Assembly (NCBI RefSeq): GCF_012726265.1
Contig: NZ_JAASAG010000003.1
Span: forward strand, 360,522-424,521
Source: Streptomyces sp. HNM0575
GTDB taxonomy: Bacteria; Actinomycetota; Actinomycetes; Streptomycetales; Streptomycetaceae
Direction: 5' to 3'
DNA: 64,000 nt
Shown here: piece by piece, positions 57,353 to 64,000 of the stretch
Layout of the letters: every line of letters starts with the position of its first letter
How positions within the stretch are numbered: position 1 is the stretch's first letter
Made by a program: the position numbers and the translations under genes
The notes under the pieces: model-generated
The model's input: only the letters and a program-made list of their open reading frames with translations
Told to the model about the DNA's origin: nothing
The model's database searches: none

Positions 57353-58187
57353 TGCTCCCTGCCAGCTGCTCGATGAACCTCGCGGACTCTCCGGCATGCA
57401 GAGCCTGCGACCGCAGCTTGCCATACCGCAGCCCGAAGACGCTCACCTGCGCGGGGTCGCTGACCACGTTGCCGACGCCCTGCGACTCGAAGTAGCCGAA
57501 GTGCTGGTGCTCAGCGGTCTCCACCAGGACGATCGGCCCTTCGAGACCGGGGTGGTACCCGTGCTCCGAGGGCATCACCTGGATCTCGACATTGCCCAAC
57601 CGGCCCTGCTCCAGCAGTTGTTGCAGCTGACGTCGCATGATCTCGCGGCCCCCGACGGGGTTGCGCAGCGCGGCCTCGCCGATGATGAACGCCAGCTCGA
57701 CCGTCGGGTTCCTCGTCAGGAGGGTCTGTCTGCTCATCCTGGCGTCGACGCTGTATTCGACGGCGTCTTCGGAGAGGCGCGGGCAGTGTCCTTCGAAGAG
57801 GGTGCGTGCGTAGCCCTCTGTCTGCAACAACCCGGGGATCATCAACGGATCGTACGAACTGCGGCTCACCGCTTCCATCTCGATCAGGACGAAGTCCCGG
57901 AAGAACGCGGGCAGTTTGGCGAAGTCGACTTCGTCCTGGAGGACTTGGAGCGCACCGCCCGCCTCCAGCGCCCGCTCGGCCGCCGCCGTGAAGGGAGCCT
58001 TCGCCGGGCGGCGGCCCTGTTCCACCGACGACACGGACTCGGCCGAATAGCTGATGCGGTCGGCCAACTCCTCCTGAGTCAGCCGGGCGTTCTCGCGGAA
58101 GAGCTTCAGCAGCTTCCCGTAGCCGACCCAGATCGCGGGCCGGTCGTCGTTCTTCCTGCCGGACTGCTTGCCGTTCGTGCTGCCCAT
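57342..58187 (-). CDS. XRE-family helix-turn-helix regulator with DUF5753, 281 aa
   Basis: N-terminal HTH ('LLKLFRENARLTQEELADR', 'SAESVSSVEQGRRPAKAPF') followed by the DUF5753 domain ('SSYDPLMIPGLLQTEGYART', 'RQTLLTRNPTVELAFIIGEA', 'IQVMPSEHGYHPGLEGPIVL'). This architecture, with a DUF397 partner next to it, is a very common regulatory pair in Streptomyces (BldB/AbaA/WhiJ-like systems). Function of this copy is unknown. Confidence 0.9.
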   Translation of the reverse strand: MGSTNGKQSGRKNDDRPAIWVGYGKLLKLFRENARLTQEELADRISYSAESVSSVEQGRRPAKAPFTAAAERALEAGGALQVLQDEVDFAKLPAFFRDFVLIEMEAVSRSSYDPLMIPGLLQTEGYARTLFEGHCPRLSEDAVEYSVDARMSRQTLLTRNPTVELAFIIGEAALRNPVGGREIMRRQLQQLLEQGRLGNVEIQVMPSEHGYHPGLEGPIVLVETAEHQHFGYFESQGVGNVVSDPAQVSVFGLRYGKLRSQALHAGESARFIEQLAGSNER

Positions 58188-58302
58188 GCGCGCCTCATGT
58201 CGTCAACGTCGATGAAAGGACCAACGCCGGTGCGTGCGCGGGGGCACGGTCAGCGGGCCGTACAAGACGGGGCGCCGCTCGTACAGGACCGTACGGGGCC
58301 GG

Positions 58303-58321
58303 TTCAGTACGTTCAGTACGG
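58303..58321. repeat. Duplicated stop-codon end of the RsbP-like gene
   Basis: TTCAGTACG occurs at 58303-58311 and again from 58312. The second copy contains the TGA stop and the last Tyr codon of the phosphatase gene on the minus strand; the first is an exact copy just beyond the stop. Confidence 0.6.
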
Positions 58322-59602
58322 TGCCGCCGCGCCCGGCACCCCCAGTGCCAGCAGCGCCGCGTCGTCCTCCAGGCCCTCGCCGAACGCGTTCAGCAGCTGT
58401 GCCATCGCGGTGACGGTCTCGTCGGCGGGGCAGGGCGCGAGGACGTCGGCGTAGCCGAGCAGCGCGTCGTCGCCGTATCGGTCGCCCGCGGCGGTCGCGG
58501 TGTGCGCCTCGGTGAGTCCGTCGGTGTAGAAGAGCAGCGTGTCCCCGGCGTTCAGGCGCACCGTCGTGGTGGCCACCCGCGGCGCGGCGAGCGCGCCGAT
58601 CAGCTGACCGCCCGGGGTCGGCACATACGTGGCGCTGCCGGAGCCGCGCAGGAGCAGCGCATTGGGGTGCCCGCCGCTGGCCAGCGTGACCTCGAAGCCG
58701 CCCCTCTCGGGTGTGAGCAGCCCGAACAGGACCGTGCAGAACCGCGGGTCGTGTTCGTAATCGGCCGTGTTGAGAACGGTGTTGAGGTTGTTGAGCACGG
58801 TCACGGGATCCGGGTTGTAGACGGCCGCGGCCCGCAGCGTGTAGCGGGCGAGCGAGGTCAGCACCGCGGCGGGCGCGCCCTTGCCGCACACGTCGCCGAT
58901 GAACAGTCCCCAGGTGTCCTTGCCGAGGGGGAAGAGGTCGTAGAAGTCTCCGCTGACCTCGTCGGGCGAGGCGATGTGGTAGTAGGCGGTGACTCCGAGG
59001 CCGGGAGGCGAGGCCAACGCAGGGGGCACCAGCGTCTGCTGAAGGGTGCTCAGCAGCCGCTGGGAGTGCTCCCGTTCCTGCTCGGCCTTCTCCCTGGAGT
59101 GCAGCAGTTCGCTCTCGTAGGCGCGGCGGTCGCGGGCGTCGTTCACGGTCGTACGGATCAGCTGCGGCTGGCCCGCGACGTCCCGCTTGACCACGGAGCT
59201 GATCAGCACGGGCAGCCGCGACCCGTCGGCGGTCTTCAACTCCAGTGCGACGCCGCTGACTTCACGCTGGAGGTGGAGCAGCGGCGCGAAGTGGGTCTCG
59301 TGGTAGAGCTTGCCGCCGACCGTCAGCAGATCGACGAAGCGCATGCGGTCGACGACCTCGTCACGCGAGCGGCCCAGCCAACTGAGAAGCGTGCGGTTGG
59401 CCTTCACGATCAGCCCGTCGATCCGGGTGGAGAGATAGCCGCACGGCGCGTTCTCGTACAGATCCTCGGGGTCCTCCCGCGGTTCGGCGGCCGCGGGCGT
59501 CTCCTCCTCCCGCGCGCTGTCCGCGGAAGCACGGCCGTGCTGCCACATCGGCTCATGCGCCCTGCGCTCCGCCCTCCCCGCCCAGTCGGCGCCGGACATC
59601 AT
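58313..59602 (-). CDS. PAS-domain PP2C/SpoIIE phosphatase (RsbP-like), 429 aa
   Basis: Stress-signalling serine phosphatase. The PAS domain covers residues 50-170 ('YENAPCGYLSTRIDGLIVKA', 'LLSWLGRSRDEVVDRMRFVD'). A coiled linker follows ('LLHSREKAEQEREHSQRLLS'), then the SpoIIE-type PP2C domain ('DEVSGDFYDLFPLG', 'LFIGDVCGKGAPAAVLT', 'LLFYTDGLTEA', 'LEDDAALLALG') with the Mn2+-binding Asp residues. It would dephosphorylate an anti-anti-sigma factor. The start overlaps the RsbQ-like stop (ATGA). Confidence 0.9.
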   Translation of the reverse strand: MMSGADWAGRAERRAHEPMWQHGRASADSAREEETPAAAEPREDPEDLYENAPCGYLSTRIDGLIVKANRTLLSWLGRSRDEVVDRMRFVDLLTVGGKLYHETHFAPLLHLQREVSGVALELKTADGSRLPVLISSVVKRDVAGQPQLIRTTVNDARDRRAYESELLHSREKAEQEREHSQRLLSTLQQTLVPPALASPPGLGVTAYYHIASPDEVSGDFYDLFPLGKDTWGLFIGDVCGKGAPAAVLTSLARYTLRAAAVYNPDPVTVLNNLNTVLNTADYEHDPRFCTVLFGLLTPERGGFEVTLASGGHPNALLLRGSGSATYVPTPGGQLIGALAAPRVATTTVRLNAGDTLLFYTDGLTEAHTATAAGDRYGDDALLGYADVLAPCPADETVTAMAQLLNAFGEGLEDDAALLALGVPGAAAPY

Positions 59603-60402
59603 CGGCCGCCGGACGCGAACTCGGCGATGGCCCGGGCCGTGGTCGCAGGCGAGCTGAGCTGGGGACAGTGGCCCACGGCGTCGAGCGTCACCAACTCGCT
59701 GCCGGGGATCGACCTGTGCACGTACGCACCGACCTCCCGCGGCGCGATCACGTCCTGAGCCACCTCGATCACCCGCGTCGGCACGGTCACGCGGCCCAGG
59801 TCCGCGCGGTTGTCGGAGAGGAAGGTCGCGCGGGCGAAGACCCTGGCCACCGCCGGGTCGAGCCGGCAGAAGCTGTTGGTCAACTCCTCGGTCAGCTCCG
59901 GGCGTTCGGGGTTGCCCATGACGACGGGCGCCAACGACTGCGACCAGCCGAGGTAGTTGCTGTCCAGGGACTCCAGCAGCTCGTCGATGTCCTCGGCGCT
60001 GAACCCGCCGCGGTATCCCTCGTCGTCGACGTATCGCGGCGAGGGCGTGAGCAGGATCAGCCTCTCGAAGAGCTCGGGCCGCCACGAGGCGGCCAGTACG
60101 GCGATGACGCCGCTCACCGAGTGCCCGACGAGTACGAGCGGCCCGAGGCCGAGTTCGTCGCAGATCGCCAGCAGGTCCTCGGCGTAGGCGTCGAGGGTGG
60201 AGTACCTCTGCTCGCTCCATGTGGAGACGTCCGCCTTCCCCGTCCCCACGTGGTCGAAGAGCACGAGTCTGAAGTGCCGGGCCAGTTCGGGTGTCACCAG
60301 GCGCCACATGTTCTGGTCGCAGCCGAAGCCGTTCGCGAGCATCATCACCGGCCCGTCCTCGCGGCCGGTGATCACGACATTGTTCCTGGTCACCACATCC
60401 AT
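59599..60402 (-). CDS. RsbQ-like alpha/beta hydrolase, 267 aa
   Basis: Same length as Bacillus RsbQ (269). Catalytic Ser95 is in 'LVGHSVSGVIAVLA' and His245 in 'VGHCPQLSSPA'; 'ANGFGCDQNMWRLVTPEL' and 'LFDHVGTGKADV' are near-diagnostic for RsbQ. In the Bacillus system it activates the PAS domain of RsbP under energy stress, apparently by processing a hydrophobic ligand. Its gene directly precedes and overlaps that of the RsbP-like phosphatase, so the pair is intact. GAGGCGAT precedes the ATG. Confidence 0.91.
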   Translation of the reverse strand: MDVVTRNNVVITGREDGPVMMLANGFGCDQNMWRLVTPELARHFRLVLFDHVGTGKADVSTWSEQRYSTLDAYAEDLLAICDELGLGPLVLVGHSVSGVIAVLAASWRPELFERLILLTPSPRYVDDEGYRGGFSAEDIDELLESLDSNYLGWSQSLAPVVMGNPERPELTEELTNSFCRLDPAVARVFARATFLSDNRADLGRVTVPTRVIEVAQDVIAPREVGAYVHRSIPGSELVTLDAVGHCPQLSSPATTARAIAEFASGGR

Positions 60403-60543
60403 ATCGCCTCTATTGTCCCACTTCGCCCTTGTTCGGGCCGGGTCGGAGCGGGGACGGAGAACGGGCGGAGAACGGGCGGAGAACGGGCGCAGGGCCCGGC
60501 GGACTCTGCGCCGGGGCATTGCGTCCGGCGCGGGGGAGGGGAT

Positions 60544-60560
60544 ATGCATGAGTCATGCAT
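60544..60560. promoter_or_regulatory. Perfect palindrome ATGCATGA-G-TCATGCAT over the marR start
   Basis: Eight-bp arms around a single G, with the MarR ATG (60555) inside the right arm. An in-frame TGA at 60549 fixes this start. A strong candidate for an autoregulatory operator. Confidence 0.75.
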
Positions 60561-61118
60561 GACGCAAACCGCACGGCCAATCTCCTCGGCGCCACCGCCC
60601 TCGCCGTCAGCGACCTGGCCCTCACCGGAGCCACCCGGGCCGCCGGAGTCAGCGCCAGCGGCGCCGCCGCCCTCGTGGTGCTCTCCGCCTCGCCCGGCCT
60701 GAGCGTCACCGAACTGGGCCGCCGCGTCGGCCTGTCACAGCCCGCCGCCGCGCGCATGGTCGACTCGCTTCAGTCGGGCGGCCTGGTGGAGCGCCGCCAG
60801 GGCCCCGGCCGCTGGGTCTCCGTGAAGGCGACCGCCGCAGGCCGCCGTACGGCGCGGACGATGCTCGCCGCGAGGGGCACACCGCTCAGCGGGATCGTCG
60901 AAGCGCTCGACGAGGGGGAGCGGGAGACCCTGGACGCCCTGCTGGAGAAGCTGCTGACGCGCCTGTACGGGGAGGTCGGCGACGCCGACCTGGTCTGCCG
61001 GCTGTGCGACCGCGAAGGTTGTGTGCGCGGCGGCGCCGTCTGCCCGGTGGGGCAGGCGGAGCGCGACGAGCGGAGCGAAGGCGGCGACGACGGGCGCCCC
61101 GAGCCGGGCGGCGGCTGA
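60555..61118 (+). CDS. MarR-family transcriptional regulator with Cys-rich tail, 187 aa
   Basis: Winged helix-turn-helix MarR fold: 'SASGAAALVVLSASPGLSVT', 'RRVGLSQPAAARMVDSLQ', wing 'RRQGPGRWVSVKATAAG', and dimerisation helices. After the last helix come four Cys in C-x2-C-x4-C-x6-C spacing ('CRLCDREGC', 'VCPVG'), which could bind metal or sense redox state. The start is fixed by an in-frame stop just upstream. It probably represses itself and the EamA exporter gene that follows 149 bp later. Confidence 0.9.
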   Translation: MHDANRTANLLGATALAVSDLALTGATRAAGVSASGAAALVVLSASPGLSVTELGRRVGLSQPAAARMVDSLQSGGLVERRQGPGRWVSVKATAAGRRTARTMLAARGTPLSGIVEALDEGERETLDALLEKLLTRLYGEVGDADLVCRLCDREGCVRGGAVCPVGQAERDERSEGGDDGRPEPGGG

Positions 61119-61136
61119 CGGGTACGCGATGCCCCG

Positions 61137-61235
61137 CGCCGCGAGCCTGCTGCCCTGTGAGTCTTCTGCCCTGCGACCCCTCGCGCCGCGAACCTCCTGC
61201 CTCCGAGCCTTCTGCCCTCCGACTCCTCGCGCCGT
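61137..61235. repeat. ~46-bp imperfect tandem repeat between marR and the EamA gene
   Basis: A unit of about 46-47 bp beginning CGCCGCGAGCCTGCTGCCCT is present twice with a short third start (CGCCGTGCG). Within each unit the word CTTCTGCCCT recurs. Confidence 0.6.
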
Positions 61236-61267
61236 GCGGGCCGCCATGTGACGGGAGTTGATCCGGC

Positions 61268-62143
61268 GTGACGGGCGCTCTGCTCGCGCTCGCCTCGGCC
61301 GCCTGCTACGGCGTCGCCGACTTCACCGGCGGGCTCCTCTCGCGCCGTGCCGACTTCGTACTCGTCGCGCTCGCCGGGCAGGCAGGGGGCCTCGCCTTCA
61401 CCGTGGTGGCCGCCGCGCTGCTCCCGGCGCCCGCGCCCGCGGGCGGCGACCTCGCATGGGGCGCGCTGTCCGGGGCGGGCACCGGCCTCGGCATGCTCTT
61501 CCTCTACCGGGGGCTGAGCCGGGGCGCGATGAGCGTCGTCGTGCCGGTCAGCGCCGTGGGAGGCGTGGCCCTTCCCGTACTGGCCGGGGTCGTACTCCTC
61601 GGGGACCGGCCGGACCCGCTGTCGTGGCTGGGGATCACGACCGCCGTGCCCGCCCTCTGGCTGGTGTCGCGCAACGGCACGGGCGGCACCGCGTCCCATG
61701 CCGCGCGGGGCGCCTCCCTGGACGGGCTGGTCGCCGGTGCCGGCATCGCGCTCCAGTACGTGGCGCTGGCGCAGGCGGGCGAGGGCTCCGGCGTCTGGCC
61801 CGTCGCCGCCGGGCGCGTGGCCGCCCTCGCAGTGATCGCCGTGATCGCGCCCGCCGTGCTGCGTTCACCGGGTCCGCGGCGCGGGAGCCCTCGGGGGAGC
61901 GGACTGCCGCGGCCGCACGCGGCCGGTGCCGCTGCGACCGGGCTGGTCGCCGCGCTCGCCCTCGTGCTCTACCTCTCGGCCGTACGGGAGCAGATCGTCA
62001 CCGTCGCCGTCGTGCTCTCCTCCCTCTACCCCGTGATCCCCGTGCTGCTCGGGCTCACGTTGCTGCACGAGCGGCCCGCCCCGCTCCAGACCGTCGGACT
62101 GCTCGCCGCCGCCGTGGCCGTCGTGCTGCTGACCGCCGGCTGA
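61268..62143 (+). CDS. EamA/DMT-family transporter, 291 aa
   Basis: Ten-helix drug/metabolite transporter with two EamA repeats ('ACYGVADFTGGLLSRRADF', 'LFLYRGLSRGAMSVVVPVSA', 'SSLYPVIPVLLGLTLLHERP'). Likely an exporter of a small metabolite or drug in the cytoplasmic membrane. GTG start; the ribosome-binding site GGGAG is somewhat far (13 bp). Downstream of a MarR gene on the same strand, the usual arrangement for a repressor and its efflux pump. Confidence 0.87.
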   Translation: MTGALLALASAACYGVADFTGGLLSRRADFVLVALAGQAGGLAFTVVAAALLPAPAPAGGDLAWGALSGAGTGLGMLFLYRGLSRGAMSVVVPVSAVGGVALPVLAGVVLLGDRPDPLSWLGITTAVPALWLVSRNGTGGTASHAARGASLDGLVAGAGIALQYVALAQAGEGSGVWPVAAGRVAALAVIAVIAPAVLRSPGPRRGSPRGSGLPRPHAAGAAATGLVAALALVLYLSAVREQIVTVAVVLSSLYPVIPVLLGLTLLHERPAPLQTVGLLAAAVAVVLLTAG

Positions 62144-62176
62144 CCGCACGGGCGGCGGCCCGCTGCCGGTCAGCCG

Positions 62177-62212
62177 CCGGTCACATCGCCGGTCACATCG
62201 CCGGTCACATCG
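62177..62212. repeat. 12-bp tandem repeat CCGGTCACATCG x3
   Basis: Three perfect copies just downstream of the EamA stop codon, in the 203-bp gap before the Clp gene. No other element was recognised in that gap. Confidence 0.88.
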
Positions 62213-62346
62213 GCGGACGTCGTCCGTAGCCGCCCGGCACCGCCCGCCCACGTGTCGTGCGGCCGTACGAGGGAACCCCGCACCGGAAGCTTGATGCAGC
62301 CGACACAGCGTGGCCCGGTGAGATCGGGTCAGCGGGACGGACACCT

Positions 62347-64000
62347 ATGACCAGCGGGTACATGGGTCCCGAGGACTTCGGCAGGGACCCGTTCGGAGAC
62401 TTCATCGCGCGCTTTCTGGGGGGCGCCGAGTCGCCCGGCGGAAGCGGCAGGCGCCGTGACCCCCGCTACTACGACTTTCTCCGTCTGATGAGCGAACCGG
62501 CGAGGGAGCTCGTCTCCGAAGCGGCCTCGTACGCCGCGGAGCACGGCAGCAGCGACCTCGACACCGAGCATCTGCTCCGCGCGGCGCTCACCACCGAACC
62601 GACCCGCACGATGATCGACCGGGCCGGTGCGGACGTCGACGCGCTCGCCCGGAACATCGACCGGGAGGTCGGGGACGGCACGCCCCGCAAGTCCATCTCC
62701 GTCAGCCCCGCCGTCAAGCGTGCGCTGCTGGACGCCCACGACATCGCCCGTACCAGGGGCGCCTCCTACATCGGCAGCGAGCACGTGCTCATCGCGCTCG
62801 CCGCCAACCGCGACTCCACGGCCGGGCAGATCCTCAACGCGGCGCACTTCGACCCGCGTTCGGCCTCCTCGGGCCCCTTCCCCGGCCAGCCCGGCCAGGG
62901 CGCACCCGGATACCCGGGCGCGCAGGGCGCGGGAGGCGAGGGTGCTCCCGGCCGCGGACAACAGGGCAAGCCGCCGCGCACCGAGACGCCCAACCTCGAC
63001 AAGTACGGCACCGATCTGACGGAGATGGCCCGGGACGGCCGCATCGACCCCGTGATCGGCAGGGACGTGGAGATCGAGCAGACCATCGAGATCCTCGCCC
63101 GGCGCGGCAAGAACAACCCGGTGCTCATCGGAGAGGCCGGCGTCGGCAAGACCGCGATCGTGGAGGGCCTGGCCCAGCGCATCATGGAGGCCGACGTGCC
63201 GGACAACCTGGTCGGGCGCCGCGTCGTCCAGCTCGACGTCTCCGGCGTCGTCGCCGGCACCCGCTACCGGGGCGACTTCGAGGAACGGCTCAACGGCATC
63301 ATCGACGAAATCCGCGAGCACTCCGAGAAGTTGATCATCTTCATCGACGAGCTGCACAACGTCGTCGGCGCGGGCGGAGGCGGCACCGAAGGCGGCTCCA
63401 TGGATGCCGGCAACATGCTCAAGCCGCCGCTCTCCCGCGGCGAGCTGCACGTCATCGGCGCCACCACCCTGGAGGAGCACCGCCGGTACATAGAGAAGGA
63501 CGCGGCGCTCGCGCGGCGCTTCCAGCCCGTGCTCGTACCGGAGCCGAGCGTGCCCGACGCGGTGGAGATCCTGCGCGGACTGCGCGACCGCTACGAGGCG
63601 CACCACCAGGTCCGCTACACCGGCGACGCGCTGATCGCCGCCGTCGAACTCTCCGACCGCTATCTCACCGGCCGCTACCTGCCCGACAAGGCCATCGACC
63701 TGCTGGACCAGGCCGGCGCCCGCGTACGGCTGCGGAACGCCACCCGCGGCACCGACGTGCGCGCCCTGGAGCGGGAGGCCGAGCAGATCAACCGGGACAA
63801 GGACCAGGCCGTCGCCGCCGAGGACTACGAGCGGGCCACGCAGCTGCGCGACCGTCTCGCGGAGGTCGAGAAGGAGATCAGCCGCGACGACCGCAAGCAG
63901 CATCCCAACGGCCGGATCGCCGAGGTCACCGTCGAGGACATCGCCGACATCGTCTCCCGCCAGACGGGCATCCCCGTCAGCAACCTCACGCAGGAGGAGA
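62347..64000 (+). CDS. Clp protease ATP-binding subunit, ClpC/ClpA type (3' end outside window)
   Basis: AAA+ unfoldase that feeds proteins to ClpP. 551 residues are seen. The N-terminal extension of about 45 residues is followed by the Clp-N repeats ('SEAASYAAEHGSSDLDTEHL', 'GASYIGSEHVLIALA'), then a Gly/Pro linker. The first AAA+ domain has Walker A 'IGEAGVGKTAIVEG', the pore loop 'GTRYRGDFEERL', Walker B 'LIIFIDELHNVVGAG' and 'IGATTLEEHRRYI'. A UVR-like coiled segment 'EDYERATQLRDRLAEVEK' identifies it as ClpC-like rather than ClpB. The second AAA+ domain is beyond the window. Start ATG with only a weak GGGACGG ahead. Confidence 0.92.
   Translation, partial: MTSGYMGPEDFGRDPFGDFIARFLGGAESPGGSGRRRDPRYYDFLRLMSEPARELVSEAASYAAEHGSSDLDTEHLLRAALTTEPTRTMIDRAGADVDALARNIDREVGDGTPRKSISVSPAVKRALLDAHDIARTRGASYIGSEHVLIALAANRDSTAGQILNAAHFDPRSASSGPFPGQPGQGAPGYPGAQGAGGEGAPGRGQQGKPPRTETPNLDKYGTDLTEMARDGRIDPVIGRDVEIEQTIEILARRGKNNPVLIGEAGVGKTAIVEGLAQRIMEADVPDNLVGRRVVQLDVSGVVAGTRYRGDFEERLNGIIDEIREHSEKLIIFIDELHNVVGAGGGGTEGGSMDAGNMLKPPLSRGELHVIGATTLEEHRRYIEKDAALARRFQPVLVPEPSVPDAVEILRGLRDRYEAHHQVRYTGDALIAAVELSDRYLTGRYLPDKAIDLLDQAGARVRLRNATRGTDVRALEREAEQINRDKDQAVAAEDYERATQLRDRLAEVEKEISRDDRKQHPNGRIAEVTVEDIADIVSRQTGIPVSNLTQEE

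Noticed and set aside
62213..62346. HspR (HAIR) or ClgR operator before the Clp gene
   Set aside because: Only partial matches (CTTGA) were found; no inverted CTTGAGT/ACTCAAG or ClgR-type dyad.

Overview
The window is high-GC actinobacterial DNA and looks like a Streptomyces chromosome or that of a close relative. The support is the codon bias (G or C in nearly all third positions), frequent GTG and TTG starts, many 4-bp ATGA/GTGA gene overlaps, an F420-type LLM oxidoreductase, a sortase-type LAETG surface protein with an Excalibur domain, an XRE(DUF5753)/DUF397 pair and an RsbQ/RsbP-like stress module. There is no rRNA, CRISPR array, prophage or recognisable insertion sequence. One tRNA (Cys) is present.

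Layout. 1-1672: three unrecognised, tightly packed plus-strand genes of visibly lower GC. 1929-9871: a hotdog thioesterase, an alpha/beta hydrolase, a site-2 protease with CBS domains, two amino-acid permeases and a DUF2238 membrane protein. 9888-11125: an SRPBCC protein and a sortase-anchored Excalibur protein. 11363-14545: an isonitrile locus (PvcA/DIT1-type isocyanide synthase translationally coupled to a PvcB-like Fe(II)/2-oxoglutarate oxygenase, with a divergent LysR regulator). 14650-16266: a SnoaL-like protein and an LLM oxidoreductase. 16529-25490: a seven-gene rhamnose operon (DeoR regulator, kinase, ABC importer, class II aldolase) whose gene junctions are full of short tandem repeats. 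25638-25709: tRNA-Cys. 25832-33827: TauE/SafE permease, Rrf2 regulator, thioesterase, TetR, MHS-type transporter, phosphotriesterase-like hydrolase, methyltransferase and XRE-cupin regulator. 34144-43214: an aerobic benzoyl-CoA (box) catabolic region. 43256-48499: CcdA/thioredoxin pair, an unknown small protein, an AhpD-like protein, a VapBC-type toxin-antitoxin pair and a CapA-family protein. 48564-57107: a galactoside/galactonate region (DgoD, ABC importer, GH42 beta-galactosidase, SDR, GntR/FCD regulator). 57137-64000: DUF397/XRE pair, RsbP- and RsbQ-like proteins, MarR plus EamA exporter, and the start of a ClpC/ClpA-type ATPase cut by the window end.

How the genes work together. The rhamnose operon can import, phosphorylate and cleave a deoxysugar, but no isomerase is present. 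The box region activates benzoate to its CoA thioester, epoxidises the ring (BoxB) and opens it (BoxC), probably under PaaX control; the reductase BoxA is not in view. The galactoside region would import a beta-galactoside, hydrolyse it, oxidise the sugar and dehydrate the aldonate. The isonitrile pair is the most interesting biosynthetic element. Many operators can be read directly as perfect palindromes, several overlapping the start codon of the regulator they probably control. A recurring oddity is tandem duplication of the stop-codon end of genes.
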